Shown one piece after another: positions 1 to 9,896 of a DNA stretch of 64,000 bases (position 1 is its first letter; every line of letters begins with the position of its first letter). This stretch comes from Hygrophila difformis (taxonomy: Eukaryota; Streptophyta; Magnoliopsida; Lamiales; Acanthaceae): positions 55,766,915 through 55,830,914 of the forward strand of contig JAOANR010000006.1 in the NCBI GenBank assembly GCA_030278955.1, read 5' to 3'. A program made the translations under genes and the position numbers. The notes beneath the pieces are model-generated. The model did no database searches and was not told the origin of the DNA. It saw only the letters and a program-made list of their open reading frames with translations.

Positions 1-216
1 GTCTTGTTGTGACCTATACCAAGTATTCGCTATTATTTTTAGGAAGAATGTAGCTACTCTCATCTTACGTTCTTCAGGGCATTCTGCTGCCTCGAGTAGT
101 TTTTCGAAGGACACAATCCACCATTCTAGTTTAGTTGGGTTCTCTTGGACGTTATATTGAGGTGATTGGAATTTATAAACCATTTCGATATAATCTCCCC
201 TGTGCTTCCCGATGTT
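1..216 (-). pseudogene. Ty3/gypsy gag fragment (element A)
   Basis: Read on the minus strand, this stretch translates without an obvious start into a retrotransposon gag-like segment. It has the pattern 'P-T-K-L-E-W-W', then 'A-A-E-C-P-E-E-R-K', then 'A-T-F-F-L', as in the plant gypsy capsid domain (Retrotrans_gag family). It runs off the left edge. It lies downstream of a PBS and LTR in the same orientation (PBS 1090-1101, LTR from 1105), so it is the 5' part of a minus-strand gypsy element whose pol would lie beyond the window. The start codon is not identified and intactness cannot be judged. Confidence 0.6.
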
Positions 217-1089
217 CTCACTTCTCCACTTGCTTTCCAACCATTACTCCAAGAATGAGCAGTAACTGGACTATTGTTGTTGACGGTAGTTGTTATCGGT
301 TCTACTAATGTTAATAATCCCCTAGTGTTAGTCTAGAGGTTAGTGAGTCAAAAAGATAGATCACACATCTTTGGTACTCAAAAGAAATAGACGAACTGCA
401 TAATCGTCGGTATTTCATTAACTAGCCAGAACCAGTGCACAATAATAGAATTTCAAAGCGTAATACAAAATCTTTTAAACTTACCAAGTGTTATCAACAT
501 GATATTAGCATATTTCTAAAACATCTAGTTTCTTTAGGGTTCTCTACTCTGATGTATCAATTTCTAGCGATATGTCTAACTTTTCCATACCGGTAGCATT
601 TCCAACTTTCAGGGCATTGCCACGGGAAATGTTGCTGACCTTACTTCCCTCACTGTGGTGGAAGAAGTTTACCAAGGAGTTCTTTACAATTTAATATCTC
701 ATTCCTTTTTGCAAGAAATTGATTATTTTCTTATGTTCGATTACAAAGCCTTCTGGGTATAGGCTCTACCTCTAATCTCTGTATTTCTTTCTTTTTATGA
801 GTCCTCTCCTTTTGGATTCCTCTTCAAAAAATATTGTTCTTCAATTACAATCTCTCTTAAATTGTATATCTCCCAATTATCAAACAATATTATCATGGAT
901 GCATTGCAGTTACCAAACATAATAACTATACAAATTGTGCATAATGCAAGTGCAATGTGTCCCATCCCAAAGTAATTGAAAACTTTCCTAAGCTGCAAGA
1001 AAGTACCCTTTTTTTTTTCTTCCAAAAAGTCCAATAGGATTTTGACTCTAAAAATAAAGATTTTGACTCCAAAAAGATTTTTTTTTAAT
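217..1089 (-). other. Leader/internal sequence of element A
   Basis: Untranslated leader between the PBS and the gag fragment of the minus-strand gypsy element. Only short, unsupported ORFs are present on either strand. I see no further domain here. Confidence 0.5.
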
Positions 1090-1101
1090 GCTCTGATACC
1101 A
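1090..1101 (-). other. Primer binding site, initiator tRNA-Met (element A)
   Basis: The reverse complement reads TGGTATCAGAGC, the complement of the 3' end of plant initiator tRNA-Met. It sits three bases inside the LTR end (TGTTACA on the minus strand, boundary at 1105). This fixes element A as a minus-strand LTR retrotransposon. Confidence 0.85.
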
Positions 1102-1104
1102 CCT

Positions 1105-2210
1105 TGTAACACCCCCGTTTCCACGCCCAACTTTGCAGCGGAAGTTACCAACGGGAACCCGGGGTTGTCACCGCCACGCCTCCCGATTAAGCTCGCATTT
1201 GCCTTGCATTTGCTAACTTAATCGAAAAGCGCTAAGGCTATTTTTAAATTTAACTCTAACCATACTTTAAACTGACTTATTATTTATAAAAATATATCTT
1301 TGGAATAATATAATACAATTTGTAAAATATGACGATTATAATTTACCATTGCAAAAACAATTTTTCATATTAACTAAAGTTTTTTTTTTTAAAGAAAAAA
1401 ATAAGACTTTATTAACTAATTTCGAAAGCACGGTTAAATAAATTTAAAGGAATATATTTCATTCAGGCCAAATATCAGAGTATACAAAATATGATAACTA
1501 TGATTTTCTATTAAAAAGGCAATCTTATAGCTAATAAAAAAATAATTTAAAATAACCAGTGTAAAAGTGATACTGACACCCATGCCGGTGCCCATGTCTC
1601 ATAGTATGGTCCACATATATCAAACCCTGTAAAAAGGGGTAAGTAAAGTTTATCAGCCCACTGGCTGAACAAGTAAATTATTGTCCCTTGGACAAAAACA
1701 ATTTAATATTACTCAACAGTAAATGGCATGTCAAACCAGTTGCAATAATTCAATCACATGTAGCTCGACTATGATGCCTACACCCGGGGTATCTCATAGG
1801 ACCTAGCATGCCCTCATAATGACCGAAGTCAAAATATGAGTACACAAGGATGGCCCTACCTTGCGATCTAGAAAACGACTGTGAGACCCTTGGTCAAACA
1901 CAATCCTGTTCATGGGGATTCCTTGGATAACCCACAAAATATCTCACCAAGATATCCACCTCTAGGGTATATCTCGCATAATAATAATTCAATAATTCAC
2001 ATGCCATACACTGAAATTTAGTTTTTCACATGCATGGCCTAGCCCAAAATATTTAAACACATAATGGGACATAACCTCTGCATAAATCACTTGCATGAAT
2101 AAATCCTAGAATTATTAAAACACAAAGGAATTTAGACATGCAAAAATACTCTTGGGACAAAGCCCGCAGAACAAAAATTTACTTACACTTTCTTCCGACG
2201 ATAGATTACT
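1105..2210 (-). mobile_element. 5' LTR of gypsy element A, first part (interrupted)
   Basis: The LTR begins TGTAACACCC on the plus strand (its 3' end in element sense) next to the PBS. It contains the U5-terminal GTGGCGGT motif also seen at the ends of the other gypsy LTRs here. It is interrupted after 2210 by the insertion of element B, whose TSD ttact is at 2206-2210 and 13281-13285. The LTR resumes at 13286. No coding capacity is apparent. Confidence 0.7.
2206..2210. repeat. Target-site duplication of element B, left copy (ttact)
   Basis: ttact immediately precedes the TGTAACACCCC start of element B. The same five bases directly follow its TGTTACA end at 13281-13285. Five bases is the usual length for gypsy integrases. 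Confidence 0.9.
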
Positions 2211-2872
2211 TGTAACACCCCGGATTTGATAACCCAGGCCGGGATGCCACCGCCACACCTCCCTAGCGAGACACGGTTTCTCCGAGCTCACTAAAGAGAT
2301 GTAAGGCTATGGTTTTTCAGGATTTAAAATATTCAAGTAGCCCATTCATAGATAGTTTAAAAATACTACATCAGAGTTGTAGCGAGAATATATATAAGTA
2401 CGCAGCGGAAGTAAAGTGTATGCAGCGGAATTTGAAATATAGGGCCGACATGGCCAAACCACGGGTTAAACAGACCCGTTCATGCAAGTCATGTAAAATA
2501 AATAATTAAGTGTCCAAACGATTCCCCAATGAATGATCATGCTTCGTACTCTGTAGCAGAAAAAAAAATGAACAACGGGTCTTATCAGTATTATAAAATA
2601 CTGAGTAAGTTAATCCTTACATGACAATAAAGGGGTTAGATTTTTAGTAATTAAGATAAAACTTTTTGCCATGCATAAAAACATTTTAAAAAGAATGCGA
2701 AGATAATGCATACTTTAAAGACACATTTAAATTTCATAATTTAAAACTTAAGCATGGGCAATTATTTAAGACATGATTTAAAAGCATGAATAATGCCGTA
2801 AGAAAGTAATTAAAAATTTGAGCTTTAAAAATTTTCCCCGATACGCTACCATCAAAACGATTTTTAAATTTA

Positions 2873-3450
2873 GCCGGCAATCCGGCGGCCGCAGCCAATT
2901 TCGTAAAATCTCAGCTTTTAGAATATTTCCCGTTACGCCATTATCTCAACAATATATAGCCGGTGATCCGGCGGCCTCAGCCAATTTCATAAGTAACATC
3001 TCATCTAGCCGGTGATCCGGCGGCCGCAGCCTATACGCCATACCCAGTACCACTCCGTCGAGCCTCGAGTAACCCATACGGATACACTCGAGAGAGTAGG
3101 CAGTTGGTCTCTTGTGACCAAATACGCCATATCCAGTACCGCTCCGTCGAGCCTCGAGTAACCCATGCGGATACACTCGAGAGGATAGGCCAAGATAATA
3201 ACGGCAGATATCAATAGTAACAGTTAGCCGGTGATCCGGCGGCCTCAGCCAATTTCATAAGTAACATGTCATTTTAGCCGGTAATCCGGCGGCCGCAGCC
3301 TATACGCCATACCCAGTACCACTCCGTCGAGCCTCGAGTAACCCATACGGATACACTCGAGAGGGTAGGCAGTTGGTCTCTTGTGACCAAATATGCCATA
3401 TCCAGTACCGCTCCGTCGAGCCTCGAGTAACCCATACGGATACACTCGAG
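2873..3450. repeat. Palindrome array in LTR of element B
   Basis: Five copies of a GCCGG-(T/C)(G/A)AT-CCGGC palindrome start at 2873, 2959, 3008, 3227 and 3277. Four copies of an inverted repeat CTCGAGT..ACTCGAG (7-bp arms, 15-base spacer) lie at 3064-3092, 3153-3181, 3333-3361 and 3422-3450. The block around 3008-3190 is repeated with small changes at 3277-3460, a tandem duplication of about 269 bp. The same array occurs 7,686 bases further on in the other LTR (10559-11136). Confidence 0.85.
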
Positions 3451-4964
3451 AGGATAGGCAGAATATAAGTTGCCGTGTTGTTGATTTTTCGCGCGTGATA
3501 GTCATAGCCGTTTTGGCACAAATTGCACAATTAGGAGGGCACCCTGCAGAGCACTCACCCCCTAAATTTTATGTAACCGATATCGTTTCAACTTTAGTAT
3601 AACGGGATTTTCAAAATATAGCTTTTATCGTATCACAAGATTTCGATCGTTGTTTAAAAGATTTCAAAAATCGATCGATGTCCCAGTTTACGCCTTTTCA
3701 GTTTAAAAATCCATTTCTTTGGCGATTGATCTGAAATTTTCACAGTAGCTCAAAAACATCCCAATGAACAACTTTCATGTTTTGAGTTTTTAGTAAAAAC
3801 GATGGGGAGCATGTCAAAAATCAAGTTTTCTACTCAAATAGTATGCTGTCAGGATTCAGGTTTAACACATCTCAGAGATTTGACTTTTTAACATATCAAA
3901 TGAGCTTCAAAAATTCTGAAATTTGGTATGCACATACTAGACATGATTATATGCAACTTTTGTTTAGAACTCAAAGATTGAATCGGACTAGAAATGATAG
4001 AAATATGCTCATCAAGTTCGGTTAAGAAATCTGTGAACCTTTGAAAATTCCTTAAAACGCAGAATATGTCCGATTCGGTTTGGGGTTTCAAAACTTGATG
4101 AAAATGTATGAAATTTTAAAGAGGTATTCAAGACTCATAGATCTATAACTTTTGTTTAGATCATGAAGATTGGTTCGGGCTAGAAATGATAGAAGTAAGT
4201 TCATCAAGTTCGGTTATGAAATCTGAAAATTTTTGAAAGTTCTTAAAACGCAGAATATGTCCGACTTGATTTGGGGTACCAAGACTTGATGAAAAATTCT
4301 GAAATTTTTACACAATATAGCTTAAGATCTTAGGATCAAAATCTTAGTTTTGAGTTTTCAGGTTTGAACGCTCGTAATAAGAGTTTTGTTCGGATTTCAG
4401 AAAATACGTAGATTGGGGTTTTTAGGTTCGATTTTAACGTTTCGTTTAAGATTCAATGTTTCGGATATCTTCAAACCACCCGTATTGATATGTAAGTTAT
4501 CAACTTACATAGAGTGAGTTCCTTGAACGTTCTAAGGTTGATCGATTTGTCCAAAATCGCCACGAACGAATCTACGCAACACGTTCTTCTTCTCCTTTGG
4601 CTACGAACGTGTTTGTAAGTAAAGATTCGTAAGTTAGGAGGTTGATTATAATCTTAAAGCAATAAGGAAAGTTGATTGACACCTTACCAACAATCCAATG
4701 TCTGCAAATCCTTGATCTCCACACCACCTTGGTAGGATTTGCTTGCCGGAAAGTTCGCCGGAAGTTCGCCGGAAGGTGTTTGGCTTAGAGAGAGTTTTTT
4801 TTTGGAGAGTTTGGGAGTGAATGATTGCTTAGAATGGCTGAGAATGGAGGTATGATTGATTACATATCGTCCAAATAATGTTCCCTCCCGTGATAGATCG
4901 GATTCCCAGCCTAGGGGTCAAGGAATATGGCAAGAAAGTCGCCAAAACGCGACAATGGCTGTTG

Positions 4965-5110
4965 TCAGGACGTTGGCGCGGGGTTGGCGCGCGAATCGGC
5001 CAAAGTCCGCGCCGGTGCGCGCCACCCAGAACGCGACAATCGTCGACGCGGCGATGGCGCGGGGTTGGCGCGCCGTTTTGGCTAAACCCCGCGCGGACAG
5101 CGCGCCACTC
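4965..5110. other. CpG-rich tract in LTR of element B
   Basis: A short stretch very rich in GCGCG and GGCGCGCC-like words inside an otherwise AT-rich LTR, repeated at 12651-12796. It includes two copies of a GGCGCGGGGTTGGCGCGC-type segment. It could be a promoter-proximal or methylation-sensitive region, but nothing here proves that. Confidence 0.5.
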
Positions 5111-5594
5111 TCGCCTGGACTTCGGTCCGGGCGGTGTCGTGCGATCCGTCGTGCTTTTCCTCCTCTCTTTCGGACTTCTATTCTCTTACGTTTTCGGGCT
5201 CGATTTTTCGGGTCATTCTCGGTCATAAATCCTTATCTTAAGTTTATCTTGACTCAAATGGACTTCGTGTTAAAATATTAAGTCCGTCGGTCTCGGTTTC
5301 GTCGGCTTCTAATCCGTCGTCTTTTTATTCCTGTGTAATTCGACTTCACGGGTTCTTGGAATTAAAATTCTTTTCCTTCATGAACTTAACTCCAATTATT
5401 TTTACTCAATTCATGGAATGTCTTCGGGCTTCCTTTCCCTCTTTTATTCCATTTTGAATTTAAATCTATCGGCGTTTCATTTCCGAGCAATAATTTATTG
5501 TGATAAATTATTTTCTTCTTCTCGGAAATATTTCAACATTGATCGGAATAAATTTTTATTCCCTTGGACGTTGATAAAAATCTGGGGTGTTACA

Positions 5595-5632
5595 CTCTCC
5601 CCCCCTTAAAAATCAACTTCGTCCTCGAAGTT
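5595..5632 (-). other. Downstream hairpin-PPT module (PPT2) of element B
   Basis: In element sense: a perfect hairpin AACTTCG-AGGA-CGAAGTT (plus-strand positions 5615-5632), then a purine run AAGGGGGGGAGAG ending at 5595, directly beside the 3' LTR start. This is the polypurine tract that defined the LTR boundary of this copy. Confidence 0.85.
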
Positions 5633-5704
5633 GTGCTTCGGCTTTTCTCGCGCGAAGAGTTATGGTCCTTTCTGTTTACTATTTGCGATGTTGTGTTATT
5701 GAAT

Positions 5705-5815
5705 TATTGTTCGATTGTTGATCGTCGTTTGTTGTTTGATTATTGTTTGATTATTGTTTGATTATCGTTTGATTATTGTTTGATTTTTGTTTGATTTTTG
5801 TTTGATTTTTGTTTG
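5705..5815. repeat. Short tandem repeat between the two PPTs of element B
   Basis: About eight degenerate copies of a 10-11 bp unit of the type gattattgttt. It lengthens the PPT1-PPT2 spacer to 327 bp, against 156 bp in the element at 45-57 kb. Confidence 0.8.
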
Positions 5816-5921
5816 ACTGAACCCAGAATTGAAATTTCCAAGTTGCCTACGTACCCTGTGAAGGGATCAAGTCATTACGTAGTTCAAAATAATTTGAATT
5901 TGGTTTTCCTTGGGTGTTACA

Positions 5922-5961
5922 TCCTCCCCCCCTTAAGAATACAGTTATGTCTCCATAACTG
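5922..5961 (-). other. Upstream hairpin-PPT module (PPT1) of element B
   Basis: In element sense: a perfect hairpin CAGTTATG-GAGA-CATAACTG (5942-5961), a short linker, then the purine run AAGGGGGGGAGGA ending at 5922. It is followed at 5921 by TGTAACACCC, which looks like another LTR start. It lies just after the pol stop codon. Confidence 0.8.
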
Positions 5962-6425
5962 TGGTCTGGTCGTTTTGGAAGAGGGTAGGGTAACGTTGCC
6001 GCATGTTGGCTTCCAATTCCCAGGTTGCCGTCTCCATTTCGTGGTTGGACCACAAGACCTTGACCATCCTTACAGTTTTATTCCTTGTCACCCTCTCCTT
6101 GTGGTCGAGTATTTTCACCGGGGTTTCTTCATAGGTTAAGTCATCATCCAGTTCGATTACATCCGGTTGGAGTACATGCGATGCGTCGGGCACATACTTC
6201 CTTAGTTGGGAGACGTGAAACACGTCGTGGACGCGTGCTAGTTGAGGCGGCAGTGCTAGCCGGTACGCTAGATTCCCCACTCTCTCGAGGATCTCATACG
6301 GCCCTATGTATCGTGGGCTCAGTTTCCCTCGCTTGCCAAAGCGCATTACGCCTCTTATCGGTGATATCTTTAACATGACCTTATCTACGACTTGAAATTC
6401 TATGCCTTGCCGTTTCTCAAGTTTC
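5945..6425 (-). pseudogene. Chromovirus integrase C-terminus and chromodomain remnant
   Basis: This is the last part of a Ty3/gypsy pol polyprotein. The first Met is at 6376, but similarity runs about 16 codons upstream (I-E-F-Q-V-x-D-K-V), so the segment is 5'-truncated rather than a small gene. It contains the GPY/F-type module (R-Y-I-G-P-Y, V-F-H-V-S-Q-L) and a C-terminal chromodomain (V-L-W-S-N-H, A-T-W-E-L-E). The protein closely resembles the integrase tail at 53330-53738. Catalytic integrase, RT and RNase H are gone. It cannot encode a working enzyme, but the segment abuts PPT1 and may be kept for RNA function. Confidence 0.9.
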
Positions 6426-6470
6426 GGTCCACTTGTATTTCATAGAGCAGAGGAGGAGTAAATAAATCAT

Positions 6471-6472
<2 letters not shown>

Positions 6473-6515
<43 letters not shown>

Positions 6516-6556
6516 TATTTATTTATTTTTATTTATTTATTTTTTTTTTTTTTTTA
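6473..6556. repeat. TTA/TTTA microsatellite and poly-T
   Basis: A T-run, then (tta)n, (ttta)n and another T-run. It separates the pol remnant from the GC-rich start region of the antisense gene. Confidence 0.85.
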
Positions 6557-6763
6557 TTTCTCTTGACCCGCGCGGGGTCCGCGCGGGGTTTGGGGGTTTC
6601 CCGCGCCGGGTCCGCGCGGCGCCCCCAGGGGCAGTAAATAGGGCTCGCGCGGGGCGCGAGCCATTTACCACTTTCCCCTTCCGAAATTTCTCCCAACTTC
6701 CTCTCAAATTCGTCCCCTCGTGCTCGGATTCTCCTAGTTCCAACTTCGATTTCTCTTTGTAAG
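6557..6763 (+). promoter_or_regulatory. Putative GC-rich promoter and 5' UTR exon of the antisense gene
   Basis: A CpG-rich block (about 6565-6660) is followed by a pyrimidine-rich leader that ends in a consensus donor AAG|GTATGT at 6763/6764. Next comes a T-rich 597-base stretch ending TTCGCAG at 7360, with the ATG two bases later. This reads as an untranslated first exon plus a 5'-UTR intron. It is inference from splice motifs; no core promoter element is proven. Confidence 0.45.
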
Positions 6764-7361
6764 GTATGTATCTTCTATTTTCACTTGTCAATTTCAAGTT
6801 TTATGCCTTGATTTGTTAGAATTTGGTTGAATTGTGGAATTAGGGTTTTGGCATGTAATTTGGGGTTTTGACATTTTCGGCTTAATTCTCGCGAATTAAT
6901 GGTTGTATGTAGTACTTTGTTGCCATTCCTATTGTTTAGGAAATATGGGTATGTATATATATGCATAAGTTGTGGAATTTCTTGCTAGAACTTGGATTTT
7001 TAGGGAAACTATGAAATTTTCGATTTTGTTGGTGTTATTTGTTGACACTTGTGATTATGATTTGTTGTTCAAGCAATTGTTTGGTTTTGTGGTTAGTTGT
7101 CATGTGTTCACAACATATTTTTGAACTTAATTTATTGCGCACACAAGGTGTTCGACAGAATGCCACAATGGGTTTTTGAATTTGTTTGGGCACATTCCTT
7201 GGTTTGATTCTCTCCCAATATGTATTAGCAAACTATTAGGTCTAAATTCCTCCTAGATTTTTCCCCGTTGGAACTTCATTTTTATGATGTCTTTATGTAT
7301 TTTTGCTTGTGAATTGATGTGTTGAAAATTAGTCTTACCCTTGATATTGGGTGTTCGCAGG

Positions 7362-8747
7362 ATGTTTCTTTTTCTGTGGTTCATCTTGGCGTTCCTTATG
7401 GTCCTTCCGGGGGCCAAGAGACGGGCTTCTCGACTTGATACTGCTGGCCCTAGCACTGCCGCTCCGGGGATGCCGGATAGTGATGATAGCGGCGGCGATG
7501 ACGACAGTGAGTCCGAGGAGGACGAGGAGCGAGAGCCGAGGCTCAGGGGTCTCCCTTACGAGGTGCGTCCTCGCCGGCATGATCGGTTCCGTTTCCATAC
7601 GATGGCCTCCCAGGACTTCTATTTCGACGAGCTTCGTCGAAAGAGGGCTTACGTTCCCGAGCGAGGCCTGTATCCCGATCATATGGGCGATGACCGGATC
7701 AGTGCCGTTTTGGGGCATCTCCAGTGGACCGGTCTTGCACATCCTCCCGAGGGCGTTGCCTCCGGCTATCTAGCCATGGAGGTTATCGCCAACATCAGTG
7801 GTCTTGGGGTAGACGACGACCTCTCTCGAGTCTGGGTTCGTGGTCGCTACTTAGACTTCAGTGCTCGTGCGATTAACACCTATTTCGGCCTTCCAGATGA
7901 TGGCGCGTTCCGACCGCAGCCAGAGGGTCGGGTTTATGCCCCTGCCTGGGGTGTCTTGTGTACCGAGGTACCCCCGCGGACTGGGGAACCCCACGAGTTG
8001 CGACTGACTTCTTTGGATGCTCATTGGCGTGTACTCGCTCAGCTTTGGTTAGGACGCATCCGGCCGATCACCCGTAGTCATATCGTTATTGATCATGTCT
8101 TTGAGACTATCTGCTTTATCGCACGGGGCGGCCGGGTTAATGTGGGCGCTTGCATCGCGGACAACCTGAGGGGTTTACGACGGGGGCGAGGGAGTAGGGT
8201 GATTACTCACGCACACCTCATTTGTGGCTTGTGCGCTGCCCAGGGGATCCGCACGTCTCCCGAGACGGACCCCTATCCTTTAGCTCCAGGTGAGCACTAC
8301 CGTGTTCCGTCTTATGCCGCCCGGCGCAGCACTTTGCGTCGTGGAGCGCCTCGGGCTATACTGCACCCGCATCCTGAGGATGGTGGTTTGATTTTAGTTG
8401 TTCCTCCTGAGCGACCACTTCCTCCTCCTGTGGTTCCACAGCAGGGTGTGGTTCCACCGCGGGGTCAGGACATGACGCAGATGCTCCAGATGATGCAGGA
8501 GATGCGCATCAGTATGGATGCCGGGTTTGCAGCTGGGCAGGCTCGCTATGACGCTTTGGGTGCTAGGATGGATCACTATCAGGATCGCTTTGACGCCTTG
8601 GATGCTAGGATGGATCTGTATCAGGATCGTATGGACACGCTTACTGTGAGACAGGCGGAGCAGCAGGCCACCTTGACAGACATGTATGCCTACATGCGTC
8701 AGATGGATGACTACATGCGTCGCCGGTTCCCTCCTCCTGATCAGTGA
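7362..8747 (+). CDS. Antisense ORF protein of LTR element (putative plant transposon protein domain)
   Basis: A 461-residue protein encoded opposite to element B. The chosen start is the ATG at 7362, directly after a predicted intron acceptor at 7360; the upstream reading frame is intron. Order: a hydrophobic N-terminus, an acidic S/D/E-rich linker (about residues 40-60), then a globular region (about 70-300). That region carries features of the 'putative plant transposon protein' family: a YFGLPD-like motif after an R-A-I-N-T helix, a W-rich helix, and N-V-G..I-A-N/D-N-L-R followed by I-T-H-x-x-L-I-C. A proline-rich hinge and a C-terminal heptad-like coiled coil (about 385-455, repeats of A-R-M-D-x-Y-Q-D-R) follow. 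The function of the family is unknown. The ORF is intact, unlike the pol genes nearby, which suggests recent or current selection. Family assignment is by recall of motifs. Confidence 0.7.
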   Translation: MFLFLWFILAFLMVLPGAKRRASRLDTAGPSTAAPGMPDSDDSGGDDDSESEEDEEREPRLRGLPYEVRPRRHDRFRFHTMASQDFYFDELRRKRAYVPERGLYPDHMGDDRISAVLGHLQWTGLAHPPEGVASGYLAMEVIANISGLGVDDDLSRVWVRGRYLDFSARAINTYFGLPDDGAFRPQPEGRVYAPAWGVLCTEVPPRTGEPHELRLTSLDAHWRVLAQLWLGRIRPITRSHIVIDHVFETICFIARGGRVNVGACIADNLRGLRRGRGSRVITHAHLICGLCAAQGIRTSPETDPYPLAPGEHYRVPSYAARRSTLRRGAPRAILHPHPEDGGLILVVPPERPLPPPVVPQQGVVPPRGQDMTQMLQMMQEMRISMDAGFAAGQARYDALGARMDHYQDRFDALDARMDLYQDRMDTLTVRQAEQQATLTDMYAYMRQMDDYMRRRFPPPDQ

Positions 8748-9052
8748 CTTTATGTCTCCTATTTATGTTTTATCTAGACTCGTGTTAGCAGCTGTTGGTT
8801 TAGTATTTTCCATTTGTGTTTTCAGTTAGACTTGGTTTGGTATTTCTTTTAGGATGTTTTACTGTGACGTTACTATGATTCCGTGCCTGTCTCTGTTTGT
8901 ACTGCATAGTTTGATGCATCGTGCGTTTTTATGTTTTTATAATTTCGGATTTAAATTTATCTAAATAGATAAATCTTGCATTTTATTTCCTTAAAAGGAA
9001 TTTTTTTAGTACAAGTGATAGGATATACCAAAATAGGATACTCCTACCATTT
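8748..9052. other. No gene seen; 3' flank of antisense ORF
   Basis: AT-rich sequence between the convergent antisense ORF and the small sense ORF. No further coding or RNA signal was recognised. Confidence 0.5.
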
Positions 9053-9379
9053 CTAGGCGTCCTCCGGCACAGTGGTAGGATCCTCTTCCGGATCTTCCTC
9101 CACTGGACTTGACGGTAGTAGGTCATCGAAAATGCGGTTCAAGTCATCCCCATGAGCATCAACAAGCTCCTTTAGACATAGATTTTGTGTAGTAAGGGTT
9201 TGGATTTGGTCTTCGAGCTCGTTTATGCGGTGGTGGTCCGCCTCTCTTAAGTTTCCCATATGGTGCAGATTTGCCTCCAATTGGGCCATACGATGTTCCA
9301 TTTGTTGTATGGTTTGTTGGGAATCAAAGTGAGCGTTCATCATTTTGATCATTAAGTTCATCATGTCTTGGTTAGCCAT
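9053..9379 (-). CDS. Small coiled-coil protein of element B, unknown
   Basis: A 108-residue ORF in element sense, about 520 bases downstream of the 5' LTR, where gag would normally begin. The N-terminus is Met/Gln/Asn-rich. The middle (about residues 20-75) is a strong heptad-type coiled coil, and the tail is acidic (E-E-D-P-E-E-D). No zinc knuckle or capsid motif is visible, so it is not a recognisable gag. It could be a short structural or oligomerising protein or a chance ORF; its position and clean composition favour a real one, weakly. Confidence 0.4.
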   Translation of the reverse strand: MANQDMMNLMIKMMNAHFDSQQTIQQMEHRMAQLEANLHHMGNLREADHHRINELEDQIQTLTTQNLCLKELVDAHGDDLNRIFDDLLPSSPVEEDPEEDPTTVPEDA

Positions 9380-9818
9380 CTAGCGCAAGGAAAAGATCTA
9401 GGTTATAACATAACGCTTCTAGGTTCTCTAAGGTATAGAAATGCAATATGCACATGTAGTGATGATCCCCCCTGAAAAAAAATTTTATGTATATATTTAT
9501 TTATCCACGGGTTTTAAAAATAAATTTATTCCATGGATAGATTAAAATAAGGATAAAAGGTTTGGGCCACTATATTGGGCCGAAAGAAATAATGTATTTG
9601 GGCTTTAAATAAAACAAGGCTATTGGGCCAAGATAATTTCTTGGGCCTCAAAAAAAATTTTGGGCTAAAAATTTGGGCTTTAACTTCAAAATAATAATTG
9701 GGATCTTTAAAACATATTACTAGTTTAGAAATGATAACTTTAAAAATAATAATACTTGAAAATAATAGTTTTAAAAATATTCCGAACTCTTTAAAATAGT
9801 AGTTTTAAAATATTCCGG

Positions 9819-9843
9819 GCTCTGATACCACTCTTGGTATCAG
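9819..9843. repeat. Extra PBS-like copies forming a hairpin
   Basis: A second copy of the initiator-tRNA complement (minus strand, 9819-9830) lies about 61 bases from the true PBS. It is immediately followed by the same motif in opposite orientation (9835-9843). Together they form a perfect 9-bp stem CTGATACCA/TGGTATCAG with a four-base loop. Confidence 0.8.
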
Positions 9844-9881
9844 ATATTTTCTTTAAAATAAATAGCTTTAAAATAGTCTGG

Positions 9882-9893
9882 GCTCTGATACCA
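9882..9893 (-). other. Primer binding site of element B (initiator tRNA-Met)
   Basis: The reverse complement reads TGGTATCAGAGC, three bases (GAG) inside the 5' LTR end at 9897. This is the primer site for minus-strand synthesis. Confidence 0.88.
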
Positions 9894-9896
9894 CTC

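Larger units (their letters stand above)
2211..5594 (-). repeat. 3' LTR of element B (3,384 bp)
   Basis: Bounded by TGTAACACCCC and GGGGTGTTACA, a perfect 11-bp terminal inverted repeat. Matches 9897-13280 throughout by eye. Contains the palindrome array at 2873-3450 and a CpG-rich tract near 4965-5110. ORFs inside it occur identically in both LTRs and are not supported as genes. Confidence 0.93.

Noticed and set aside
2873..3450. Regularly spaced palindromes resembling a CRISPR array
   Set aside because: The units are tandemly duplicated LTR sequence with non-unique spacers in a plant retroelement, repeated in both LTRs; there are no cas genes.
4856..5281. ORFs of 102-141 codons on both strands in the LTR (and at 12542-12967)
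   Set aside because: They overlap in three frames over a CpG-rich tract, and no domain is visible; chance openness.
7341..7361. Upstream extension of the antisense ORF
   Set aside because: It lies in the predicted intron and begins with TTG; the ATG at 7362 directly follows the acceptor.
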